DNA from: Limiplasma sp048370855
GTDB taxonomy: Bacteria; Bacillota; Clostridia; Christensenellales; Aristaeellaceae
Length of the DNA stretch: 64,000 nucleotides
Assembly (NCBI GenBank): GCA_048370855.1
Contig: DBGEOK010000105.1
Location: 1 to 64,000, forward strand
Direction: 5' to 3'
Under the pieces are notes generated by a model. It had not been told where the DNA came from. It did not search any database and was given only the letters and a program-made list of their open reading frames with translations. Shown in pieces: positions 16,209 to 25,482 of the stretch (positions within the stretch are counted from its first letter, which is position 1; each line of letters opens with the position of its first letter). The position numbers were made by a program, and so were the translations under genes.

Positions 16209-16967
16209 ATGCAATATCATTTGGATACCATTCCCGTATGGGAAGCGATGGAAGCGGATGGGAGCTGCCCGCTTTGCGCGCTCAGGGAAAAATGCGAGAG
16301 GCAGGAAACGGAGCGCAGCCTGGGCGGCAGCGTGATGGAGCCGGACGTCCGCGTTCAGGTAAACGACCGGGGGTTTTGCCTCAGGCACCACCAACAGCTT
16401 TTTCTGATGCAAAACCGGCTTGGCCACGCGCTGCTGACGGATTCCCACGCCAAGGAGCAGCTCAAAAAGCTGGAAAAGCTCAACGACGGGTTTGCGAGAA
16501 AGCCGGCGTCTAAACGCGGCCTTTTTGGCGGCGGTCGGGATCTGGAGCCGCTTGCGGCCGGGCTGGAGGCCCTTGCCTCGGGCTGCGTGATCTGCGACGC
16601 GGTGGAGCGCCATATGGCCCGCTATCGGTACACGCTGCTGCATTTATGGAAAAGCGACGCCGCCTTCCGGGAAAAGTGGGAAGCCTCGGAGGGCGTGTGC
16701 GTGCCGCACGCGGCGGAGCTGGTCCGGCAGGCGCAAAAACAGTTGAGCGCCGCCAGAGGACAGGCGTTCGCCGCCTCGGTGACGGCGCTGCTGAGCCGAA
16801 GCCTGGCCGGAGACGAGAAGGATCTGGAGTGGTTTACCCTCAAGTTTGATTACCGCAACCACGACAAGCCTTGGGGCAACAGCAAAAACGCGCTGGAGCG
16901 CACGATCAGCCGGCTGCGCGGCCGCCTGGCAGAGGGCGGAGACGCCGCGCGCCCATCCGGGTCCTAA
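16209..16967 (+). CDS. DUF6062 family protein
   Basis: This 252-residue cytoplasmic protein of unknown function has two zinc-finger-like cysteine pairs: SCPLCALREKC near the N-terminus, followed by RGFCLRHHQQLF, and GCVICDAVERH, followed by GVCVPHAAEL. The paired CxxC...C..H pattern repeated twice is characteristic of DUF6062 and suggests two metal-binding modules. The start ATG at 16209 has GGAGGG upstream. It stands alone and converges with a GNAT gene 3 bases downstream. Confidence 0.8.
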   Translation: MQYHLDTIPVWEAMEADGSCPLCALREKCERQETERSLGGSVMEPDVRVQVNDRGFCLRHHQQLFLMQNRLGHALLTDSHAKEQLKKLEKLNDGFARKPASKRGLFGGGRDLEPLAAGLEALASGCVICDAVERHMARYRYTLLHLWKSDAAFREKWEASEGVCVPHAAELVRQAQKQLSAARGQAFAASVTALLSRSLAGDEKDLEWFTLKFDYRNHDKPWGNSKNALERTISRLRGRLAEGGDAARPSGS

Positions 16968-16970
16968 GCG

Positions 16971-17522
16971 CTAGTCCAGCCGCTTTGTCATTTCCAGGCG
17001 AACCTCCCCCTTCTCGACATCGGCGTTTGAATACGCGAGCAGGTCAAAGCCGCAGAGCGTCATCCCCATTTTTAAGTAAAATTGGATAGCCGGTACGTTG
17101 CAGGATTGTGTTTCCAGCACGATTGCCCTAGCGCCGGCCTCGCGGGCCTGCTTTTCGGCCTCGGAAAACAGCAGGGCGCCGATCCCGCGCCGGCGGAACG
17201 GTTCCAGCACCAAGATGTTGGCGATTCGGAAGCGATTGTTCCACGTTTCATGGCTGAGTTCTAAAAACCCGGCCTCGCGCCCATCCACAAAGGCCCCGAA
17301 CAGGGAGGGCTTTTCCAGCCAGCCGGAAAGCAGCGTGTCGGAAAAGCGCTTGCATTCCTGCCGTCCGAGCGGCGCAAGCTTCCATAGGAACGACCAGCCG
17401 TCCGGGCTTTCCCGCATATCGAGCTCATAGCGGGCGCCGGTTTGGTAAACGAAATCAAGCCGCCTGCCCCTGTATTCCTCTCCAAGGCGTCGAATCTCCG
17501 GCCGGAGCGGTTTAGCGCTCAT
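16971..17522 (-). CDS. GNAT-family N-acetyltransferase
   Basis: This is a 183-residue acyl-CoA-dependent N-acetyltransferase. The acetyl-CoA-binding motif A is clear (LEPFRRRGIGALLF), followed by motif B with ETQSCNVPAIQFYLKMGM. The N-terminal 60 residues do not match a family I know, and the substrate cannot be named. It resembles streptothricin-type acetyltransferases in general layout only. Its start overlaps the end of the dCMP deaminase gene by 4 bases, so the two are coupled. Confidence 0.85.
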   Translation of the reverse strand: MSAKPLRPEIRRLGEEYRGRRLDFVYQTGARYELDMRESPDGWSFLWKLAPLGRQECKRFSDTLLSGWLEKPSLFGAFVDGREAGFLELSHETWNNRFRIANILVLEPFRRRGIGALLFSEAEKQAREAGARAIVLETQSCNVPAIQFYLKMGMTLCGFDLLAYSNADVEKGEVRLEMTKRLD

Positions 17523-17989
17523 ACGCCCGCCCCGTCCAGCGGCTCCTGAAACTGCTCGAGCGTTACGCCGGCCTCGCTGAAAATATCTAAAGAAAATTTA
17601 TCCGGATACCCCTGCTGGTACACGACCCGCTTGATGCCGACGTTGACGATCATTTTGGCGCAGACCGAGCATGGCTGGTGCGTGCAGTACAGCGTCGCCC
17701 CGTCGATGGAAATGCCAAGCTTGGCCGCCTGCAAAATGGCGTTCTGCTCCGCGTGGATGGCGTAGCAGACCTCAGCCCGCGTGCCGGACTCGATATTCAT
17801 GCGCCGGCGCATGCACTCCCCTCTCTCCTTGCAGGTTTTCAGCCCAGCCGGGGCGCCGTTATAGCCTGTTGTCATGATCCGCTTATCCCGAACGATTACC
17901 GCCCCGATGCTTCGGCCCGCCACATAACAGCTCGTCCATTCCGAGATCAGATACGCCATCTTCATAAATCGGATATCCCATTTATCCAT
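17519..17989 (-). CDS. dCMP deaminase (ComEB-like)
   Basis: This zinc enzyme converts dCMP to dUMP for thymidylate synthesis. The 156-residue protein has the zinc and catalytic motif HAE at residues 79-81 and PCSVC at 106-110, plus the GYNGAPAG substrate loop. It closely follows the ComEB/dCMP deaminase family. The gene has its own near-consensus promoter and is translationally coupled to a downstream GNAT gene, whose connection to pyrimidines is unknown. Confidence 0.92.
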   Translation of the reverse strand: MDKWDIRFMKMAYLISEWTSCYVAGRSIGAVIVRDKRIMTTGYNGAPAGLKTCKERGECMRRRMNIESGTRAEVCYAIHAEQNAILQAAKLGISIDGATLYCTHQPCSVCAKMIVNVGIKRVVYQQGYPDKFSLDIFSEAGVTLEQFQEPLDGAGV

Positions 17990-18018
17990 TCCTGACCCAT
18001 CCCCTTTCGGTTGTTTGC

Positions 18019-18047
18019 ATTATACCCTTCTCGAAAAGATTTGGCAA
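18019..18047 (-). promoter_or_regulatory. Promoter of the dCMP deaminase operon
   Basis: The minus strand has TTGCCA, exactly 17 bases, then TATAAT, ending about 30 bases from the start codon. It is near-consensus for sigma-A. Confidence 0.8.
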
Positions 18048-18102
18048 CGCGCCGTCATGCCGCCCCCCGCCGTCACATACGATGCTCTGTGGAGGCGAGG
18101 GC

Positions 18103-19404
18103 ATGAAAGCGGCGGGAGCGAAGCGGCAGACGATTTTTTTGACGGCCATCAATGCGGTTGTGCGCGCGTTGGGGCTCGTCCTGCGCGTGCTGCTGTCCCG
18201 CTTTCTGGGAGCGGAAATCATGGGTATCGCGGAGCTGGCGCAGAGCGTGCATATGCTGGCGATTACGCCGCTGACCTCGGGCCTGCCGATGGCCATCAGC
18301 CGCATGACGGCGCGCGCGAAGCCGGCCGATAAGCAAAAGCCCCTGCTTGCGGGTATCTCGCTGGTGCGCATCGCTTCGGTAGCGCTGATTCCGGCGCTTT
18401 TGCTGCTGTCTCCCCTGATCGCCCGGCTCATGGGCGACGCGCGCGTTCTTCCGTCCCTCTGGTTTTCCGCCCCATGCATCCTGATCCTGGGATACTCGGC
18501 GGCTTTTAACGGCTATTGCTACGGCATGGAATGGAGCCGCGTTCCCGCGCTGTCGGAGCTGATCGAGCAGGTGGCCCGGCTGATATTTTCCCTGGCGATG
18601 CTGATGATGCTGAGCAAGCTGACCGCGCCATGGATGGCGGCGGTCCCCGTGGCCGCGACGATGGTGGCGGAGGTTGTGGGACTTGGGTTTGTGCTGGCGG
18701 CGCTCCGCCTGCCCTCCCTGCGCACGGACGGCGCGCGGGCATGGCGGGGGCCCGTGCTGCGGCTGGCCGCCCCCACGACGTTTTCCCGTCTGATCCAAAC
18801 GCTGCTGCGCTCCCTGACGGCCATGATGATTCCGCTCCGCCTTCAGCAGACGGGCCTTTCCGCGGCCGAATCCACGGCCAGGCTGGGCATGCTCAACGGC
18901 ATGGTCATGCCCATCCTCATGCTGCCGTGCATTTTTACCAGCGCGCTATCCATGGTGGCGCTGCCCAAGCTGGCCAAGGCGGAGGACAGCCTGAGCGAGC
19001 TCAAGCGCCTGCTTTTGCAATGCTTTGGCGCGTGCGTGCCCATCGCGGCGGCGTGCGCGGCGGCGGTCTACCTTGCCGCGCCGCTGCTGGCCAACTCCGT
19101 GTACCGCATGGCGGAGCTCGGGGACCTTTTCCGCTTCTGCGCACCGCTGACCGCGCTGTTTGCCGTGAGCCATCTTAGCGGAGGCGTCATCGCCGGTCTT
19201 GGACAGCAAAAGCGCTCCATGTTCGGAGCGCTTGCGATCTCGGCCCTCACGCTGGTAATGACCTATGTGCTGACCGGCGACCCGGCCCTCCGGCTCCAGG
19301 GCGTGGTGCTCGCCCAGGCAACCGGACAAATCCTGACCATTTTATGGAATTTGGGAACGCTCGCATTATGGCGGCGGGAGCGGCTGCGGCCTCAGCCCCG
19401 GTGA
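18103..19404 (+). CDS. SpoVB-like polysaccharide flippase (MOP superfamily)
   Basis: This 433-residue integral membrane protein with about twelve to fourteen segments belongs to the SpoVB/MurJ-type branch of the multidrug/oligosaccharidyl-lipid/polysaccharide exporter superfamily. The N-terminal RFLGAEIMGIAELAQS and the later GVIAGLGQQKRS are typical. Family members flip lipid-linked precursors, in sporulation for cortex peptidoglycan. The ATG at 18103 has GGAGG 7 bases upstream, so I did not use the in-frame ATG at 18082. It is shorter than Bacillus SpoVB (about 518). Its end overlaps the convergent methyltransferase gene by 13 bases. Confidence 0.85.
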   Translation: MKAAGAKRQTIFLTAINAVVRALGLVLRVLLSRFLGAEIMGIAELAQSVHMLAITPLTSGLPMAISRMTARAKPADKQKPLLAGISLVRIASVALIPALLLLSPLIARLMGDARVLPSLWFSAPCILILGYSAAFNGYCYGMEWSRVPALSELIEQVARLIFSLAMLMMLSKLTAPWMAAVPVAATMVAEVVGLGFVLAALRLPSLRTDGARAWRGPVLRLAAPTTFSRLIQTLLRSLTAMMIPLRLQQTGLSAAESTARLGMLNGMVMPILMLPCIFTSALSMVALPKLAKAEDSLSELKRLLLQCFGACVPIAAACAAAVYLAAPLLANSVYRMAELGDLFRFCAPLTALFAVSHLSGGVIAGLGQQKRSMFGALAISALTLVMTYVLTGDPALRLQGVVLAQATGQILTILWNLGTLALWRRERLRPQPR

Positions 19405-20132
19405 TAGATGCGGCGGAGCTCCTCCGTCTCCGTGCCGTCAGGGCGGTACACGACCAGCGGCGGCATCCACTTTAAGCCGGGCCTGGCGTTCTTCATGCCC
19501 TCCAGCAAAACCAGATAAGGCGGCCGGTCGACCTTGGCACAGACCATACGGGCGCGCTTGGGCTCCAAACGGGACGCACGCAGCGCGTCGCATAGTTCCA
19601 AAAGGCGAGCGGCGGGAAACACGACGCTTATCCTGCCGCGGTTGCGAAGCACCGCGGCGCACGCGGCGGCAACGCCCTGGATGGAGAGCTCGGTTTCGTG
19701 CCGGGCCACAAGCATGCTTTCGGTCTGGCTGGGCAAAACCCCGCCCAGCTTTCCGTAAGGCGGGTTGCAGACGACCGCGTGAACGCTTTCCCGCCCGAGG
19801 ATGCCGGCGGCGGCGCGCATGTCCGCCGCGTGAACGCAAACGCGACTTTCCAGCCCGTTTAACGCAACGGAGCGCCTTGCCATATCCGCCATGTCCGGCT
19901 GAAGCTCAAACGCCTCAAAGCTGGAACAAGCCTCCTTCTGGCTCAGCAAAAGGGAGAGGATTCCGGTGCCCGCGCCCATGTCGGCGATTCTGTCTCCGGG
20001 GCGAACGCGCGCAAAATCCGCCAACAGCACCGCATCCATGCCGAAGCGGAAAGCCGACGGATTTTGGATAATCCGAAGGCCGTTTAGCTGAAGGTCGTCC
20101 ACCCGCTCATGCGCCTTGACCAGCCCGCTCAT
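19392..20132 (-). CDS. tRNA1(Val) (adenine(37)-N6)-methyltransferase-like protein
   Basis: This SAM-dependent N6-adenine methyltransferase of the TrmN6/YfiC type has 246 residues. The SAM site is MGAGTGILSLLLSQ and the catalytic NPPY is present (VVCNPPYGK). The family methylates A37 of a valine tRNA in E. coli; in Firmicutes the substrate is inferred. The start at 20132 overlaps the stop of the upstream SpoIID gene as ATGA, so translation is coupled even though the proteins are unrelated. The 3' end overlaps the convergent spoVB-like gene. Confidence 0.85.
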   Translation of the reverse strand: MSGLVKAHERVDDLQLNGLRIIQNPSAFRFGMDAVLLADFARVRPGDRIADMGAGTGILSLLLSQKEACSSFEAFELQPDMADMARRSVALNGLESRVCVHAADMRAAAGILGRESVHAVVCNPPYGKLGGVLPSQTESMLVARHETELSIQGVAAACAAVLRNRGRISVVFPAARLLELCDALRASRLEPKRARMVCAKVDRPPYLVLLEGMKNARPGLKWMPPLVVYRPDGTETEELRRIYHRG

Positions 20133-23100
20133 TCCCGCTCCCGCATGCTGAGGTATTTTGTCAGGCAATACCCTTGGCGTTCCCCATATTGCACCAAGCA
20201 CCAGGTATCGCCGCGCAGAATGACCTCCACCTCGGCGGACGCCGGCATGTCGGCCAGCTTCTCGCTGGCATCCAGGCACTGAGACCGAAGCGCGAGGGTT
20301 TCCTGCCCGACGGCGGGAACAACCAGCGCGTAGGTCGCGCGGGCCGGCGCTTCAAGGGTAACGTCCAGCGACATGCCGCCCTCGGTTATGATGCCGCCGG
20401 AGGACGAGCCGCCCGGCTGCTCCGGCTGAGCGCCCGTTTCAGGATTTGCGTCCGTTCCATCGCCGGACGACGTTTCTTCCCGCTCCGGCTGAGTTTCGGG
20501 TGCTTCTGTCCCGCTGTCCTGCGTTCCTCCGGACGGGTTTTCTCCGCCTGCCTGAGCGCCGGGATCGGTATAGGTGATATATTTTGTCATGGCATAGCCG
20601 TCATAGCCGCCATAGCGCAGGTATGCCCATTCTCCGTCGTCCCTCAGGACCGAAACGGGGGCCAGCCTGGGGATGACCGTAAGCAGCCGCGCGTCGCCGG
20701 AGGGGGTTTCCCGCAGGTTTAACGAGCCGGAGGCCGTCAGCACCCAAGCCGTAACCGGCGTTTCCTCTTTTTGCGCGTCCGGCTCTTCTCCGGGCTCCCC
20801 GGTCGGCTGGCTCTCCGGAGGCGTTTCTTCCAAAGGCGTTTCGGCCTCTGCCGACTTTGGCATAAAGCGAAGGAACTGCGTCATCACATAACCGGAGACG
20901 CCGCCATAGGTAACCCCGCACCACGTATCGCCATAGACGTCAACGGTTACCTCCGCGTTGCGCGGAATGGTGCGGATGACCCGCGCGCCGCCGGACGCGC
21001 CGGCCCGCAGGTTCAGCGAGCCCGACACCGTCGTTACATAAGCCGTTCCCGCGCCGGTGTCCGCTCCCGGGCCCTCCGCGTCTCCGCCCGTTCCGGCGTC
21101 GGGATTGGGAGCGTTCCCGGAGAAGGTTAAAAACTCGGTCATGACATAGCCATACGCCCCGTTGTAGCCGATGTAGCACCAGCTCGCGCCGCGCTGCTGT
21201 ACGCTGACGGTCGCGTATTGAGGAATGCGCATGACGACGCCCGAACCCTTGGAGGGTTCCATTCGCAGGTTGAGGGAGCCGGAAACCGTCGTCACCACGG
21301 CGGTTTCTCCTCCGGATACATCCGGGCGTCCCTGCTGGAAGGTCAGGTACGCGTTCATTACGTAGCCCGTCTGGCCCGCAAAGGTAGTCTGGCTCCAGGC
21401 GGAGAGCTTTTTGGTAATCACGATGGTCGTCCCCTTGGGAATGCGCGCCAGCACATCGCTGCCGGGCAGCGGGTCGCGGCGCAGGTTGAGCGAGCCCGAA
21501 ACCGTCGTCACCACGGCATAAAGGGTGTTCTCGTCGCCGGGATCGGGCACGATGGGTTCATCCGGGTCGTTCACATCCGGGTGATCGCCGCCGTCAGGAA
21601 CCTCCGGCTCGCCTCCGCCGTTTGGATCGTCAGGCCCGGAAGGCTCCTCGCCGCCCGGCTCTGAAGGCCCGGTGGTTCCGCCGCCGTCCGGATCGTCGCC
21701 GGGTTCCTCATCCGGGAAGGTCAGGAAGACGGTCATCACATACCCCGTGCTGCCCTGATAGGCGACATGGCACCACTCGGCTCCGCGCTCATGGACGGTA
21801 ATCGTGGCATATTGAGGAATGGTTCTCAGGATGGCGCTGCCGCTCCGAGGCTCGGCGCGGAGGTTGAGCGAACCGCTTTGCGTGGTCACCACGGCGGTAC
21901 CGCCGCCTCCCGCCGGCGGGTTGGTCGCGCCGCCGCCTTGCATGAAGGTCAGGAAGCTGGACATCACATAGCCGGCATATCCATTGTAGGTAACGCCGCA
22001 CCAGGTTCCGCCCGAGGAGGTTACGTCGATCTCGGCGCCGCGTGGGATGGTTGTCAAAATCCGGCTGCCCGCCTTTGCCTCGGCGCGCATGTTGAGCGAG
22101 CCGCTCTGCGTGGTCACCACGGCCTTCACGGCGGTTTGCGTTCCGCCGGCCGAGGAGAAGGAGAGCGAAGAGGTAAGCATATAGCCTGTTTCTCCCGCGT
22201 AGCTGACGGCGCACCATTCCTCGCCGCGCTCGGTTACCGTGACGGTCTCGCCTTGTGCCACCAGCAGCTTGGAGGACGAATCCGCGCTGGGCTGCTCCCG
22301 CAGGTACCCGATTTCCGCGCTTACCGTCGCGGCCGTGCCGGAAGGCTCGCCGCCCGGCGTGTCGCCGCCTTCCCCGCCGGAGCCTCCGTTGTTGTTTTCC
22401 AGACTGTCCCCATTGTAGGAAACATACCGCGAAAGAACGTAGCCGGTTTGTCCGCTATAAGTCACGGCGCACCAGGAGCCGTCGTCAGCCGTGACCGTAA
22501 CCGACGCGCCGTGCGGAAGCTGAGCGAGCACCTGTGCGTCCGTCGAGGCGGACGCGCGCAGATTGACCGTGCCCGTTCCGTCCTCCGTGGCAATGGTCGC
22601 CGTGGAGCTGCCGGAGGAAACCACCTCGCTGGGATAGGTGGTGGTAACGCCGGAAATGTAGCCCGTGTTGACATAAGCGACGGTGGCGCAGTATTGCACA
22701 TAAGCCCAGGAGCCGGACGTGCTGAACACTGTGAGCACCCCGCCGTTGGGGGCGGTGGAAACGACGGCCGCGCTCATGCTGCCGGACTGCCGCAGGTTAA
22801 CAAAGTCGCTGGCCGTTACGGTCGCAAAGCCCGCGATGGCCGTGGGCGTCTCCTCATGGCCGGCGGGGACGCCGCTGATGGACAGCGCGTTGGCCGGCAC
22901 GTAGCCCTTTAGGTTTCCGTACTGGATGAAGCACCAAGTCCCGTCGTTGGCAAGCACCTTGACAATCGCGCCGTTTCCGGCCGTGCCGATCAGGCTGGCG
23001 CTTGTTGATTTGCCCGTGCGGATCGCCAGGGTCGCGCCGGAGCCGATCAGCTTGACCGTGCCCTTGCACGCGGCGGGATCATCCCCCGTTATGTCGGCCG

Positions 23101-24520
23101 GGTCCTCCACGGTGGTCTGGGTATCGCCCGTCACGCTTAGGATGGTGTTGGTAAAGCGGTGCTGCACCCGCTTGCAGCCGTCGTAATAGAACCCGAGGAT
23201 TTCGTCATAGGTATAGCCAAGCTTGGCCATATACATTGCGCCGCGCTGGCTCATGCCCATGCCGTGGCCAAAGCGCCGCGCCTGCAAAACGAAGTTGCCG
23301 CCGCTTTTGGTCACGCTCCACAGCTCGTTTTTTGTAGACTGGATGCTCATGGAAAGCATGCTTTCCAGCTCGCTGAAAATGTCGCAGGTGACGGTCACGG
23401 TCGTGGACGAGCCGCCTACGGAGGCGGTCATGGTAAAATCCATCTTGGTATACAGCCTGCTGGGCGAAGCGTACATGGGCGTATGCGGCGTGACGCTCTT
23501 GAGGGTTTTGAGCGTGGTATTGGCCGAGGTGGCGTTGTACCCTCCGCTTTTGAGCTTCGTGACGGCCTTGCTCTTTAACAGGTTTACCAGCGAGGCGTTG
23601 TTGGAGCCGCCGGCAAGGTCCGCGTAAACGGTTTTTGATTTTACCGTGGAGGAGGGATTGGCAAAATCGAAGGGGTCGTCCTTGACGGTAAAGTAAGGGT
23701 AGCTGCCCCCCGTCCGCACGGCTTCCGTCTGGCCGCCGTTTGAGGCGGAATAATACGTAATGATGTAATTGGAGCCGTACATCAGCACAATGCCCTTGGT
23801 AGCGTCCACGGCGGCCACACAGTTGAGGTTCCCGGAGGGCGTGCCGCGGTAAACCTGGTCGCTGGTGGTATCATACACGTCAAAATAACCGGACGCGCGG
23901 CTCTGCATCTGCTTGACGGTATAGGTACGCGCGGCCACGGCCTGCGCCTTCAGGGCCTCGATATTGGTGGAGTTGCCCATTTCGTAGGGGAGCACGCCGT
24001 AAAGATAGTTTTCAATATAAATATGGGCGACGGTATAAAGCTTGTAGCCGCCGCCGCTGGCGACGGCCCGGAAGGAAATATCTCCCGGGTACAGGTTGCC
24101 GCTCTCCCGCGCCTGCGCGATTTTGACGCCGTTGGTCCCGGAGGCGCTGTGGCGGCGCAGGGCAAAATAGGTTCCCATATTGGTCTTAACGCCGTTGCGC
24201 GTAAGCGTGATGGCGCCGGTGGAGCTGCTGAACCCTACCGTAACGCTTGACCCGCTGGAAATGGACTGACTGGTATCCCCGTTAACGCTGTAATTGCCCA
24301 CGATCGTCAGGTTCAGCGTGCTTGGGTTGCCAAGCGAGGACAGATAGACGCGCACCATGCCGTTTGCCGCGCTGCTTTTGGCGGTCAGCGGCGCGGACAT
24401 GACCTCGACATGATCCAGCGCGCTGGCAAAAGCCCCGGAAACAATCTGTAAAGAAAAGATGAACAATATGAAAAAGGCGACGGCTATCTTTTGTAGGTTC
24501 CTCCCGGAATGCTTTGGCAT
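20129..24520 (-). CDS. SpoIID/LytB-domain protein with eleven SH3-like repeats
   Basis: This is a very large secreted wall protein (1463 residues). A signal peptide covers about residues 1-34. A SpoIID/LytB domain follows (about 150-460), with NYLYGVLPYEMGN, LKAQAVAARTYT and GHGMGMSQRGA, the motifs of the lytic transglycosylase SpoIID. From about residue 490 I count eleven bacterial SH3-like repeats of about 60 residues, many with the core SGSLNLR and ending GYVMT.FLTF, joined by Gly/Pro/Glu linkers. SH3 repeats bind peptidoglycan. SpoIID of Bacillus is only about 340 residues, so this is probably a vegetative or specialised wall hydrolase. It is coupled to the methyltransferase gene. Confidence 0.9.
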   Translation of the reverse strand: MPKHSGRNLQKIAVAFFILFIFSLQIVSGAFASALDHVEVMSAPLTAKSSAANGMVRVYLSSLGNPSTLNLTIVGNYSVNGDTSQSISSGSSVTVGFSSSTGAITLTRNGVKTNMGTYFALRRHSASGTNGVKIAQARESGNLYPGDISFRAVASGGGYKLYTVAHIYIENYLYGVLPYEMGNSTNIEALKAQAVAARTYTVKQMQSRASGYFDVYDTTSDQVYRGTPSGNLNCVAAVDATKGIVLMYGSNYIITYYSASNGGQTEAVRTGGSYPYFTVKDDPFDFANPSSTVKSKTVYADLAGGSNNASLVNLLKSKAVTKLKSGGYNATSANTTLKTLKSVTPHTPMYASPSRLYTKMDFTMTASVGGSSTTVTVTCDIFSELESMLSMSIQSTKNELWSVTKSGGNFVLQARRFGHGMGMSQRGAMYMAKLGYTYDEILGFYYDGCKRVQHRFTNTILSVTGDTQTTVEDPADITGDDPAACKGTVKLIGSGATLAIRTGKSTSASLIGTAGNGAIVKVLANDGTWCFIQYGNLKGYVPANALSISGVPAGHEETPTAIAGFATVTASDFVNLRQSGSMSAAVVSTAPNGGVLTVFSTSGSWAYVQYCATVAYVNTGYISGVTTTYPSEVVSSGSSTATIATEDGTGTVNLRASASTDAQVLAQLPHGASVTVTADDGSWCAVTYSGQTGYVLSRYVSYNGDSLENNNGGSGGEGGDTPGGEPSGTAATVSAEIGYLREQPSADSSSKLLVAQGETVTVTERGEEWCAVSYAGETGYMLTSSLSFSSAGGTQTAVKAVVTTQSGSLNMRAEAKAGSRILTTIPRGAEIDVTSSGGTWCGVTYNGYAGYVMSSFLTFMQGGGATNPPAGGGGTAVVTTQSGSLNLRAEPRSGSAILRTIPQYATITVHERGAEWCHVAYQGSTGYVMTVFLTFPDEEPGDDPDGGGTTGPSEPGGEEPSGPDDPNGGGEPEVPDGGDHPDVNDPDEPIVPDPGDENTLYAVVTTVSGSLNLRRDPLPGSDVLARIPKGTTIVITKKLSAWSQTTFAGQTGYVMNAYLTFQQGRPDVSGGETAVVTTVSGSLNLRMEPSKGSGVVMRIPQYATVSVQQRGASWCYIGYNGAYGYVMTEFLTFSGNAPNPDAGTGGDAEGPGADTGAGTAYVTTVSGSLNLRAGASGGARVIRTIPRNAEVTVDVYGDTWCGVTYGGVSGYVMTQFLRFMPKSAEAETPLEETPPESQPTGEPGEEPDAQKEETPVTAWVLTASGSLNLRETPSGDARLLTVIPRLAPVSVLRDDGEWAYLRYGGYDGYAMTKYITYTDPGAQAGGENPSGGTQDSGTEAPETQPEREETSSGDGTDANPETGAQPEQPGGSSSGGIITEGGMSLDVTLEAPARATYALVVPAVGQETLALRSQCLDASEKLADMPASAEVEVILRGDTWCLVQYGERQGYCLTKYLSMRERE

Positions 24521-24618
24521 GGTATAGCGGCCTCCTTTGTTTCCTCCGTAATACTTTCGTAACTATTTGGCATTGTATCATATCTTCCGCGCTTTGTCTA
24601 TTCATTTTGGCAACCAAA

Positions 24619-25482
24619 TCATTCCTTCGGGGAAGAGGACGAATCAGCGAAAAGAATCCCTGCCATTTCCTGTTCTGAAATTGTTTTGAGAAGCTTTCCC
24701 GTTGTATGATCAACAACGTGCAGCATATGAAAGCACTGCGGCGGCATGCGGGCCATCAGGCGCGTCAGCATCAGGGGGGTAGGTTCTCCCTCGCAGGCCA
24801 GGGCGCGCACGGGCGCGACCCTTCCTTGCGCGAGCTTTTCGGCGGGGCTCTGCGCCCGCGACATGCGGCGGACGCTGCTGGAAACCGAGCTTTCACGCGC
24901 CGCGTAAGCAAGGTACGGACCCAGCAGCAGCAACGACAGGTTTACATGCCCGTACCATGCCCCGTACAGTCCCAGGCCCACCATAGCGGCGCTGAGCACA
25001 TAGGCCAGCCAAAGCATCAAGCGCCTCGCGGCGGCTTCCGCGCCAAAACGCGACGCCATGGCCATGACGGCCCGGGCGCCGTCCAGCGGCCATACGGGCA
25101 GGCAATTGAGCAGCGCCAGCGAAAGGTTCATATTGGCAAACGCATACCAAAACGGAAAGCGCGGCGCAAAGCGCACGCAAAGCAATCCGGCGGCGGCGCT
25201 GACCGCCACGCCCGAGAGCGCAATCAATAGCTGCTTCCAGCCGGATAGGCGCTCGTAGCAGGCGGCGTCCGCCATGCCTCCGAACGGGGTCAGCTCCACG
25301 GAGCAGGCCGGCACGCCCGCGCAAAGCATGGCCAAGAGGTGCGCGCCCTCATGGCACAGCAGGGCCAGGACGGCCGCGAGCACCAAGTCGCTCCGCAGAA
25401 AGAAAAAGGCCATGGCCAGCATCAGCAGGCCCGCCGGATGGACGCGGAGGCTCAACCGCATCCGTTTTGCACGCGCGCTCAT
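24619..25482 (-). CDS. spoIVFB: SpoIVFB-like intramembrane metalloprotease
   Basis: This site-2 protease (M50) has 287 residues. The zinc motif HEGAH lies at residues 44-48 and the second-aspartate motif NCLPVWPLDGAR at about 125-136, each in a membrane segment. In Bacillus, SpoIVFB cleaves pro-sigma-K in the mother cell during sporulation. The C-terminal ~80 residues look like a CBS-related soluble domain, as in SpoIVFB. It overlaps the upstream spoIVFA-like gene by 4 bases, the standard arrangement. Confidence 0.9.
   Translation of the reverse strand: MSARAKRMRLSLRVHPAGLLMLAMAFFFLRSDLVLAAVLALLCHEGAHLLAMLCAGVPACSVELTPFGGMADAACYERLSGWKQLLIALSGVAVSAAAGLLCVRFAPRFPFWYAFANMNLSLALLNCLPVWPLDGARAVMAMASRFGAEAAARRLMLWLAYVLSAAMVGLGLYGAWYGHVNLSLLLLGPYLAYAARESSVSSSVRRMSRAQSPAEKLAQGRVAPVRALACEGEPTPLMLTRLMARMPPQCFHMLHVVDHTTGKLLKTISEQEMAGILFADSSSSPKE

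Noticed and set aside
21767..22912. 381-codon plus-strand frame inside the SpoIID-repeat gene
   Set aside because: It is antisense to the SH3-like repeats and shows only repetitive Gly/Ala/Arg composition.
20129..24520. Internal DNA repeats that might look like a CRISPR or satellite array
   Set aside because: The repeats are in frame and encode SH3-like domains with variable linkers; no short identical repeats with uniform spacers are present.
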